From positions 1 to 14,000 of the forward strand of contig CAMKYP010000052.1 of the NCBI GenBank assembly GCA_946477505.1: 14,000 bases of DNA, written 5' to 3'. The position numbers and the translations under genes are program-made. Numbering within the stretch: the first letter of the stretch is position 1; each line of letters starts with the position of its first letter. Under the pieces are notes generated by a model, which worked only from the letters and a program-made list of their open reading frames with translations, did not search any database and had not been told where the DNA came from. Positions 7,586-14,000 of the stretch are shown here, piece by piece. The DNA is from an uncultured Dechloromonas sp. GTDB lineage: Bacteria; Pseudomonadota; Gammaproteobacteria; Burkholderiales; Rhodocyclaceae.

Positions 7586-8260
7586 TTGAATAACGCTGAG
7601 GAACTGCTGCGAAGCTCCCTGTGGGGGCAGTCGCTGACCGAGGGGGAACTGGACAAGGCGCTTTCCGGAACCACGGAGCGCACGTTTGCCCCGGGCGCCT
7701 TCATCTGCATGAAGGGCGAACCCGTCGAATACTGGATGGGCATCATCGACGGCCTGGGCAAGATGGCCAGCCACTGGACGACCGGCAAGACCACCTCGCT
7801 GACTGGCATCAGCACCGGCGGCTGGTTCGGCGAAGGATCGCTGCTCAAGAAGGAAACCCGCCGCTACGACGTCATGGCGCTGCGCGAAACGCGCGTCGCC
7901 TTCATGAACCGGGCAACCTTCCTGTGGCTGATGGATCACAGCATCCCCTTCAACCGCTACCTGATCGCGCAGCTCAATGAACGACTCGGCCAGTTCATCG
8001 GCATGATCGAAAACGAGCGCATGCTGGATACCGACGCCCGCATCGCGCGCGGCTTGGCGGCCTTGTTCAACCCCGTGCTCTACCCCGGGACCAACCGCCT
8101 GCTGCAGATATCCCAGGAAGAACTCGGCTATCTGTCCGGTGTCTCGCGCCAGCGTGCCAACCAGGCACTCAAGGTACTTGAGGATGCCGGCTTGGTGCGC
8201 AGCGAATACGGCGGCATCCATATCGTCGATCTCGACGGATTGCGCCGCTTCGGAGACTAA
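7586..8260 (+). CDS. Crp/Fnr-family transcriptional regulator
   Basis: A DNA-binding regulator with an N-terminal cyclic-nucleotide-binding-like barrel (about residues 25-125, including GGWFGEGSLL at 78-87) and a C-terminal winged helix (150-220) with the recognition segment LSGVSRQRANQALKVLEDAG. I place the start at TTG (7586), giving 224 residues, a normal length. The alternative ATG at 7466 lies upstream of the TATAAT at 7550 and would add 40 residues without family character. The ribosome site (GGA at 7576-7578) is weak. Only one Cys is near the N-terminal half (FICMKG), so it cannot hold an FNR-type iron-sulfur cluster. The pocket segment ETRRYDV replaces the usual PR(S/T)A, so cAMP binding is doubtful and the effector is unknown. 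Divergent placement suggests it controls the ligase-importer operon, itself, or both. Confidence 0.85.
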   Translation: MNNAEELLRSSLWGQSLTEGELDKALSGTTERTFAPGAFICMKGEPVEYWMGIIDGLGKMASHWTTGKTTSLTGISTGGWFGEGSLLKKETRRYDVMALRETRVAFMNRATFLWLMDHSIPFNRYLIAQLNERLGQFIGMIENERMLDTDARIARGLAALFNPVLYPGTNRLLQISQEELGYLSGVSRQRANQALKVLEDAGLVRSEYGGIHIVDLDGLRRFGD

Positions 8261-8264
8261 CGCA

Positions 8265-8296
8265 CCGCTTCGCAAGCGGGCGACGCGCTCCGTCGC
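8265..8296 (+). terminator. Tandem hairpins after the Crp/Fnr gene
   Basis: Two short stems follow the stop codon: CCGCTT-CGC-AAGCGG (8265-8279) and GCGACG-CGCTC-CGTCGC (8280-8296). They sit where a terminator is expected, before the kinase gene. There is no T run, so a Rho-independent terminator is not proven; it may be an RNA-stability structure. Confidence 0.35.
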
Positions 8297-8338
8297 GGCC
8301 ATCCATTCGCCACACGCGCCGACCGCATTTCATGGCGC

Positions 8339-8344
8339 TATACT
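8339..8344 (+). promoter_or_regulatory. Possible -10 box (TATACT) before the hybrid kinase gene
   Basis: TATACT lies 63 bases before the proposed ATG (8407) in a GC-rich gap. I see no good -35 box at the correct distance. It is the best promoter-like hexamer in the 8300-8400 gap and is given only as a candidate. Confidence 0.25.
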
Positions 8345-9973
8345 GAGCATTACCGACCCCAGGGTTGGCACATCGGATACAGCTTTTGTGCGAGGCTCGA
8401 AATCGAATGGCGCCAGGAAAAACCCGGAAACACTCGCTGAAAACGCGAATGACGCTGTCCACGGTCGCCATTTTCGTCGCCGGCATCTGGCTGCTCGCCC
8501 TGATGGCCAGCCAGATACTGCGCAAGGATCTCGAACAAGTACTCAGCGCGGCTGAGTTCTCGACGGCGACCTTGGTCGCCGGGCAACTCGACCGCGAGAT
8601 CGATAACCGCCTGAAAACCCTCGAGCAACTAGCCTCTGCCGTCTCACCGCTCGTCACCACCGAACCTGCAAAAGTACAGGCTCTGCTTGAGAATCGGCCG
8701 CTCGCGCTATCCCTGTTCAATGGTGGTGTGATTGTCTATGACGCCCGTGGCACCGCGATTGCTGACATCCCCGTACAGATTGGCCGACGCGGCATCAATT
8801 ACATGGATATCGAAGTCGTCGCCAATGCCATCCATAACGGACTGAGCGGTGTTGGCCGACCGATCGTCGGCAAGATACTGAATGCCCCCGTGGTCGGCCT
8901 CGCCGCCCCGGTTCGCGATGCGCGAGGAAAGATTATCGGCGCCCTTGCTGGCGTCATCAATCTGGGCCTGCCCAGTTTCTTCGACTACGTTACCGCCGGG
9001 CGCTACGGCCAGACCGGAGGCTACCTGGTCATTTCACCCCGGGAACGAATGATAGTCACCAGCAGCGATAAAAGCAGGGTCATGGAAACTCTGCCGCAGC
9101 CCGGAAAATATCCGGTAATCGATCGCTTTCTTGCGGGCGAAGAGGGTTCGGCTATCACGACCAACCCTTTGGGCATCGAAATTCTGGCGTCGGACAAGAA
9201 TATTCCCAGCGCCGGCTGGATTCTCGCTGTCTACCTGCCGACCAGCGAAGCCTTCGCGCCAATCAACGATTTGCGGCGCCAGCTGTTGCTGGGTACCCTT
9301 GCACTCACCCTGCTGGTCACCCTTCTGATCTGGTGGACTCTCAAGCGACAGTTTGCCCCGCTGCTTGGCACGATCCAGACCTTGAGCGAGATGTCCGGCC
9401 CGAAACAAGCGCTGGCCCCCTTGCCGGTTGCCCGGAACGACGAAATCGGACAATTGCTGGACAGTTTCAACCACCTGATCGACATCGTGAAGGAAAGAGA
9501 GCGCGAGTTGCGGGATGGACACGAAACGCTCCAACACATACTCGAGACATCGACCGACGGCTTCTGGCGCGTATCCAACCAAGGCCGGCTGCTCGATACC
9601 AACCCGGCCTATTCCCGGCAGTCCGGCTATTCCCGGGATGAACTGCTCACCATGACAATCAGTGATCTCGATGTCACCGAAGACCCTGCCGCCAGCGCCG
9701 CCCGGATCGCCCGCCTGACAGCCCTGGGCAGCGACCAGTTCGAAACCGTGCATCGACGCAAGGATGGCTCCTGCTGGCCGGTTGAGGTCAACGCCACCTT
9801 CAATCCGAGCAATGGCCAGTTGCTGGGATTCCTGCGCGACATCACCGAACGCAAGCGCAGCGCGTCGGAGCTGGAGCGACGCGTCGCGGAACGCACTGCC
9901 GAGCTGTCTCAAGCCAAGCAACTCGCCGAATCGGCAAGCCGCGCCAAGAGCAGTTTCCTGGCCAACATGAGCC

Positions 9974-9979
9974 ACGCGA
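9974..9979 (+). other. Frameshift 1: CG dinucleotide duplication in the H-box
   Basis: The bases after the catalytic His codon read CGCGAATTG where CGAATTG would keep SHELRTPMN in frame. The extra two bases shift the frame directly at the phosphorylation motif and bring in a stop at 9994-9996. The intact paralogue at 12514-14000 reads NMSHEIRTPMNAILGM at the same place, which fixes the expected reading. Confidence 0.85.
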
Positions 9980-10944
9980 ATTGCGAACCCCGATGAATGC
10001 CATCATCGGCATGACCGATCTGGCCAAACGTCACCCCGTGGATGCCAGGCAAGCCGACCAATTGAGCAAAGTGGCACAGGCCTCGCAACGCCTGCTGCGC
10101 ATCATCAACAACATCCTCGATATCTCGAAGATCGAAGCCGAGCAGCTCACACTGGAAGAAACCACCTTCAGGCTGGGTGGCCTGTTCGAGAACGTCCACA
10201 GTCTGGTCGCACAACGTGCCGCCGAAAAAGGCCTGGCACTCCGTCTGGACATCACGCCGGACTTGATGCAACTGGCCTTGTACGGCGATCCGTTGCGCCT
10301 CGAACAGATACTGCTCAATTTCGCCGGCAATGCCATCAAATTCACCCAGCGCGGCAGCGTGACCATCACCGTCACCCGCGGCGAAGCGCCGCCGGGATCG
10401 TGCCAACTGCATTTCGCGGTGCGCGATACGGGCATCGGCATTTCATCCGAAGATCAAAAGCGCCTGTTCTCCGCATTTGCCCAGGCCGACAGCTCGACCA
10501 CCCGCCGCTACGGCGGAACGGGCCTGGGGCTGGCCATCAGCAAGCAATTGGCGGAAATGATGGGTGGCCGTGTCGGCTTGGATAGCCAACCGGGAATGGG
10601 CAGCACGTTCTGGTTTACGGTTTGCCTGCGAACGGCAACGAGCGCCTCATCCAATCCGCTGCAGGCAGCCAGCACCGATGCCGAGCGCCAGCTGCTCGCG
10701 CGCTACGCGGGAACCCACATCCTGTTGGCCGAAGATGAACCGATCAACCAGGAAGTCTCGACCGCCCTACTCGAAGCCGCCGGGCTGGTCGTCGACATAG
10801 CGAATGATGGTACCGAGGCGCTGGCCAAGGCCACGACAACCGCTTATCGAGCCATCCTCATGGATGTCCAGATGCCGATCATGAACGGTCTCGATGCAAC
10901 CCAGGCAATCCGCGCACTGCCCGGCCGTGCGGGGATACCGATAT

Positions 10945-11030
10945 TGGCGATGACAGCCAATGCCTTCGACGAGGACCGCAAGCGCTGCCTCGACGCCGGG
11001 ATGAACGACCATATCCCGAAGCCGGTCGAT
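10945..11030 (+). repeat. Inverted repeat, arm 1 (receiver end of the broken kinase)
   Basis: This 86-base stretch encodes LAMTANAFDEDRKRCLDAG through KPVD. It matches the minus strand of 12556-12641 at 71 of 86 positions by hand count, without gaps, including exact runs of 24 and 18 bases. It reflects shared ancestry of two receiver domains and is not a mobile element. Confidence 0.7.
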
Positions 11031-11036
11031 CCCCCC
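11031..11036 (+). other. Frameshift 2: C6 run, one C short
   Basis: After KPVD the reading frame needs seven C residues to give PPQLFDTLLRWL, the usual last helix of this receiver type (the paralogue ends EPDLLYATLLKWLR). Only six are present. Without correction the frame runs on into the antisense strand of the protease gene to 12530. A homopolymer is a common place for sequencing error and for natural slippage. Confidence 0.75.
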
Positions 11037-11085
11037 AGTTATTCGACACCCTGCTCCGCTGGCTGGACAACCCGCCCACGCCTTA

Positions 11086-11106
11086 GCGCTCCGACGTTCA
11101 GAGCGC
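11086..11106. terminator. Hairpin between convergent kinase and protease genes
   Basis: GCGCTC (11086-11091) and GAGCGC (11101-11106) pair around a 9-base loop, overlapping the corrected kinase stop codon. It lies in the 34-base gap between two convergent genes, where a shared terminator would be useful. No T tract follows on either strand, so the call is tentative. Confidence 0.35.
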
Positions 11107-11120
11107 CCCCCAGCACCGCA

Positions 11121-12449
11121 TCATTTAACGTAACCCCAGCCCTGCAGGCGACTGTAGGCATACTCCGCCGCCTTGCCCTTCTGGGTACGCCGCAGATAGG
11201 CTGCGTACTGGCTGGCGGCATCCTGCTTGCGCCCCATTCCTTCCAGCGAGACGCCCTTGAGAAAGGTGACGCCGGCATCGCCGGGAATCAGGCGGTCGTA
11301 GCGCTCGAGATGTTCATAGGCTTTGGCCGGGTCTTTCTGGGCAAGCGCCAGGACGCCGACCATCTTCTGGGCCTGCGCCTCCTGAGGATAGATTTTGGTT
11401 GCCGCCTGCGCGTACTCCAGTGCCTGCGCATCCTTGTCCTGGGCGGAGAGGCATTTGGCCATCAGGACATTGGCTGCGTAGTCGCGCGGCGTGGCCGCCA
11501 GGGCACTGCGGAAACTCCCCTCTGCCTTGCCGAAATCCTTGCGCGACAGCGCTACCTCGCCTTTCTGACAAGCCTCGATGGTCGGTTTGATACGCCGCAA
11601 CGATGCCGTGCTGTCCATGAAGCGTTCACGACCGGTATCGCGCTTGTTGCTGGCAGCGTACTTGCCTTCGGCCATTTGCCGCGCCGTGTCGCGCCGCTCG
11701 CTGCTCATCGGATGCGTCGAGAACATGGTCTGCAGCATGCCTGGCGACGCCTTTTCCTGGTCGACCAACAGTTGCTGCAGCCCGACCATGCCGCTCGCCG
11801 GGTAGCCGGCACGCACCATGTATTCCTGGCCCAGGGCGTCAGCCTCCCGCTCGTTGTCGCGCGAATAGCTGGAAAGCAACACGCTGGCACCAAGCTGCGT
11901 ACCGATGTCGGTCAACCCGCCAAAGCCGGCCGCCGAACCGATGATGTTGATGCCGGTCGCCGCCACCGAGGCCACCATCGCCTGCCCTTGGCGCTGCGCT
12001 GCATGGCGGGCGTTGACGTGACCCAGTTCGTGGCCGAGCAGGCCGGCCAGCTCGGCTTCGTTGTCGAGATCGACCAGAATACCGCGCGTCACACCCATGG
12101 CGCCGCCCGGAAAGGTGTAGGCATTGACGTAGTTGGCGTTGAGCACGCGATACGAGTAGGGCATCTGCGGTCGGTGGGTCTTGCCGTCCAAGCGCCGGCC
12201 AACTTCGGTCAGATACTGGTTGATCTGAGCATCCTGTACCGCGCCGAGATCCTGCGAGAATTGTTGCGGCGCGACTTTCTGGTCGACGGCTTTCTCCTCG
12301 TCCTCGCTCATGCCGACCAGGATCGAGCCGCCCCCAACCGGCGAAGAGGCGCAGCCGGAGAGGGCGCTTGCACCCAGCAGCCACAGCACCTGGCGGCGGC
12401 TGATGCGGTTGCGTTGCAGGCTGGTGGCGAGATCGTCGTTGGCGTTCAT
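11121..12449 (-). CDS. M48-family metalloprotease lipoprotein with C-terminal TPR region (BepA-like)
   Basis: A probable zinc endopeptidase of the cell envelope, similar in layout to BepA/YfgC, which handles outer-membrane protein assembly. The 442-residue protein has a signal with twin arginines and a lipobox (SRRQVLWLLGASALSGC, Cys33), pointing to Tat export and lipid anchoring. Ala after the Cys favours the outer membrane. The catalytic HELGH (140-144) and third zinc ligand Glu in NEREADALG (about 202) are present, as is the later HPMSSERR motif. Residues from about 290 to the end are helical TPR-like repeats (AEGSFRSALAATPRDYAAN, then QALEYAQAATKIYP). The start used is ATG 12449, with GGGA about seven bases upstream; ATG 12455 adds two residues but has no spaced ribosome site. 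It is 64 bases downstream of the second hybrid kinase on the same strand and may share its transcript. Intact. Confidence 0.88.
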   Translation of the reverse strand: MNANDDLATSLQRNRISRRQVLWLLGASALSGCASSPVGGGSILVGMSEDEEKAVDQKVAPQQFSQDLGAVQDAQINQYLTEVGRRLDGKTHRPQMPYSYRVLNANYVNAYTFPGGAMGVTRGILVDLDNEAELAGLLGHELGHVNARHAAQRQGQAMVASVAATGINIIGSAAGFGGLTDIGTQLGASVLLSSYSRDNEREADALGQEYMVRAGYPASGMVGLQQLLVDQEKASPGMLQTMFSTHPMSSERRDTARQMAEGKYAASNKRDTGRERFMDSTASLRRIKPTIEACQKGEVALSRKDFGKAEGSFRSALAATPRDYAANVLMAKCLSAQDKDAQALEYAQAATKIYPQEAQAQKMVGVLALAQKDPAKAYEHLERYDRLIPGDAGVTFLKGVSLEGMGRKQDAASQYAAYLRRTQKGKAAEYAYSRLQGWGYVK

Positions 12450-12513
12450 GGGCATCCCGGGTCGTCTGTCGATAGAGACGCATTTTGCGGCAGAAACGCC
12501 CGCCGGGGCTACT

Positions 12514-14000
12514 TCAACGCAGCCACTTGAGCAAAGTGGCGTAGAGAAGGTCCGGCTCGACCGGTTTGCCGATATGGTCGTTCATCCCCGCCTCCATGCA
12601 GATGCGGCGGTCCTCGTCGAAGGCATTGGCCGTCATCGCCAGGATGGGCATGTTTTCCCGGCCAGGAAGCTGGCGGATGAGCCGGGTCGCCTCGATGCCC
12701 CCCATGACCGGCATCTGTATGTCCATCAGGACCAGGGCATACGCCTCGTTGCGCACACACTCGACTGCTTCCGCTCCGTTGCTGGCCACCGTCACCGCCA
12801 GCCCGGCCATGCCCAGCAATTCGCCAGCCACCTCCTGGTTGATTTCGTCGTCCTCCACCAGCAGAACGCGACGACCGGCATAGCGGCTGGCGATCTCCTG
12901 TTCCGGCAGGGGCAAGGGATGCCCCGCCGGAAGCGCAAGCTCGCCGGCAATTGGTTCGACGCGGGCAAGGCGAGCCGTCATCCAGAAGCAACTGCCAACC
13001 CCTTCCTCGCTACTGACACCGATATCGCCTCCCATCAGCCGTGCCAGATGGCCGTTGATCGCCAGACCGAGGCCGGTGCCGCCGTATTTGCGGGTAATCG
13101 ATTCGTCGGCCTGCGAGAAAGCCTTGAACAGCCGGGCCTGCTGATCAACACTGACGCCGATGCCTTGATCCGTCACCTCCATGCGCAGCTTGATATGGCT
13201 GCCCAGGTCGGCCTCGAGACGCAGAGCGACGCAAATTTCCCCGTGCTCTGAAAATTTGACCGCATTCCCGACGAAATTGAGCAAGGCCTGCCCCAGGTGG
13301 ACGGAATCGCCACGCAGCCGCTCCGGCACCTCGTCGCCGATCGTCGTCCGGATCGACAAACCCTTCTCGCGGATGCGTTCTCCGACCATCTGCAGGATAT
13401 CGGCAACCAACTCGCGGGGCGAGAACTCGCGATCCTCCAGCACCAGGCTTCCCGCCTCGATCTTGGACAAATCGAGAATATCGTTGATGACGCCGAGCAG
13501 ATGGTTGGCAGCAGCCGTGATCTTGTCCAGACGTTCGCGCGCCTTGTCGTCGGTCGTCTCCTTGTGCAGCAGGTAGGCCATGCCGAGAATCGCATTCATC
13601 GGCGTGCGTATCTCGTGACTCATGTTGGCGAGGAAAAGGCTCTTGGCCCGGCTGGCAGCCTCGGCGGCATCCTTGGCCTCGGCCAGTTCGGCGGTTCGCG
13701 AGGCGACCAGTTCCTCCAGTCCGTGACGGTAGGTTTCGAGCTCGAATTCCTGCTTCTTGCGCAGCGTGATGTCGGTTGAAATGCCGCACAGCGCATAGAT
13801 CGAACCATCGGGACGACGCAAGGGTATCTTGATCGACAGAAACGCCTTGGTGAGCATCCCGTTCTCGGTGGTATTCGCCTCCTCCTCGACGACGCGCTCC
13901 CCGCCTTCGATCACGCGCCGGTCATTGCGGCGCAGATTGTCGGCGGTCGCCTGATCGAAGAAGGCATAGTCGTCCTTGCCGATGATCGATTCCAGCGACG
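12514..14000 (-). CDS. Hybrid histidine kinase (PAS-HisKA-HATPase-REC), N terminus beyond window edge
   Basis: A sensor kinase with a fused receiver. The frame is open to position 14000, so the 5' end is missing; the GTG at 13914 is internal, because the codons before it (SLESIIGKDDYAFF, then DNLRRNDRRVIEGG) continue a PAS domain. Visible in order are: the PAS end and PAC segment (GSIYALCGISTDITLRKK), a coiled-coil linker, an intact H-box NMSHEIRTPMNAILGM (His codon 13615-13617), ATPase motifs LLNFVGNAVKF, DQGIG and GGTGLGLAI, and a receiver with VEDDEINQEV and the phospho-acceptor Asp in LVLMDIQMP (codon 12721-12723). It ends LLYATLLKWLR and a TGA. No membrane segment is visible in the part present. 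It is a close paralogue of the broken kinase at 8407-11086, but with different input domains. The M48 gene follows on the same strand. No separate response-regulator gene is in the window. Confidence 0.9.
   Translation of the reverse strand, partial: SLESIIGKDDYAFFDQATADNLRRNDRRVIEGGERVVEEEANTTENGMLTKAFLSIKIPLRRPDGSIYALCGISTDITLRKKQEFELETYRHGLEELVASRTAELAEAKDAAEAASRAKSLFLANMSHEIRTPMNAILGMAYLLHKETTDDKARERLDKITAAANHLLGVINDILDLSKIEAGSLVLEDREFSPRELVADILQMVGERIREKGLSIRTTIGDEVPERLRGDSVHLGQALLNFVGNAVKFSEHGEICVALRLEADLGSHIKLRMEVTDQGIGVSVDQQARLFKAFSQADESITRKYGGTGLGLAINGHLARLMGGDIGVSSEEGVGSCFWMTARLARVEPIAGELALPAGHPLPLPEQEIASRYAGRRVLLVEDDEINQEVAGELLGMAGLAVTVASNGAEAVECVRNEAYALVLMDIQMPVMGGIEATRLIRQLPGRENMPILAMTANAFDEDRRICMEAGMNDHIGKPVEPDLLYATLLKWLR
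12556..12641 (-). repeat. Inverted repeat, arm 2 (receiver end of the intact kinase)
   Basis: Partner of the arm at 10945-11030, in opposite orientation, with the M48 protease gene between them. It encodes LAMTANAFDEDRRICMEAG through KPVE in the intact kinase. Confidence 0.7.

Larger units (their letters stand above)
8407..11086 (+). pseudogene. Membrane-bound hybrid histidine kinase broken by two frameshifts (dCache-HAMP-PAS-HisKA-HATPase-REC)
   Basis: Repaired, this is an 892-residue sensor kinase. It has a membrane helix (16-36), a periplasmic dCache-like sensor (about 45-285), a second helix (293-312), HAMP (313-363), PAS (374-484), HisKA with His523 (9973-9975), HATPase motifs LLNFAGNAIKF, DTGIG and GGTGLGLAI, and a receiver with phospho-acceptor Asp in ILMDVQMP (codon 10863-10865). 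As written, the first frame ends at 9996 after NMSHANCEPR, where the family has NMSHELRTPMN. Removing an extra CG at 9976-9977 restores it. The second frame loses register at a run of six C (11031-11036); one more C gives PPQLFDTLLRWLDNPPTP and a TAG at 11084-11086. The start is ATG 8407, with GAGG at 8392; a TTG at 8365 is a weaker alternative. It may be a true pseudogene or a sequencing or assembly error. As written, no functional kinase is made. Confidence 0.85.

Noticed and set aside
12498..12509. Small GCCC-GCCG-GGGC stem between the second kinase and the protease gene
   Set aside because: A four-base stem with no T tract is too weak to call a terminator, and it leaves cotranscription of the two genes possible.
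9981..12530. An 849-codon open frame on the plus strand that includes the kinase ATPase and receiver
   Set aside because: Only the part up to about 11036 is real kinase sequence. The rest is antisense to the M48 protease gene and appears only because of the missing C at 11031-11036.

Overview
The window is GC-rich and densely coded, with codon use and gene content typical of a betaproteobacterium. The closest fit from memory is the Rhodocyclales (Dechloromonas, Azonexus, Thauera or Azoarcus type). That placement is an inference from protein style and gene order, not a search result. I found no tRNA, rRNA, CRISPR array, insertion sequence or phage gene. No stretch longer than about 180 bases lacks a gene or an obvious regulatory role.

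Region 1 (1-7408, all on the minus strand, read right to left) is one transport and activation operon. Its order is: long-chain-type acyl-CoA ligase (AMP-forming), livG-type ATPase, livH-type permease, livM-type permease (GTG start), periplasmic substrate-binding protein, livF-type ATPase, then the first 66 codons of a phenylacetate-CoA-ligase-like gene that runs off the left edge. The five Liv-type genes make a complete high-affinity ABC importer. The two ligases at the ends suggest that an imported carboxylic acid, perhaps an aromatic or fatty acid, is turned into its CoA thioester on arrival. Two hairpins bracket livF and may set transcript stability or stoichiometry.

Region 2 (7409-8300) is a divergent control region followed by a Crp/Fnr-family regulator on the plus strand. 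A perfect TATAAT and two palindromes built from TTGTC/GACAA arms lie between the operon and the regulator. The regulator very probably starts at a TTG codon (7586), not at the upstream ATG.

Region 3 (8300-14000) is a signalling and envelope block. A membrane-bound hybrid histidine kinase (plus strand, 8407-11086) is broken by two frameshifts: a CG dinucleotide duplication exactly in the catalytic H-box, and a missing C in a poly-C run near the C terminus. Convergent to it is an M48 metalloprotease lipoprotein with a probable Tat/lipobox signal and a TPR tail. Upstream of the protease on the same strand is a second, intact hybrid histidine kinase whose N terminus lies beyond the right edge. 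The two kinases are paralogues. Their receiver-domain ends form an 86-bp inverted repeat with 71 of 86 bases identical by hand count, flanking the protease gene.

I see no clearly new biological system. The points most worth a second look are the double-frameshifted kinase, the ligase-importer-ligase operon with its divergent regulator and palindromes, and the hairpins around livF.
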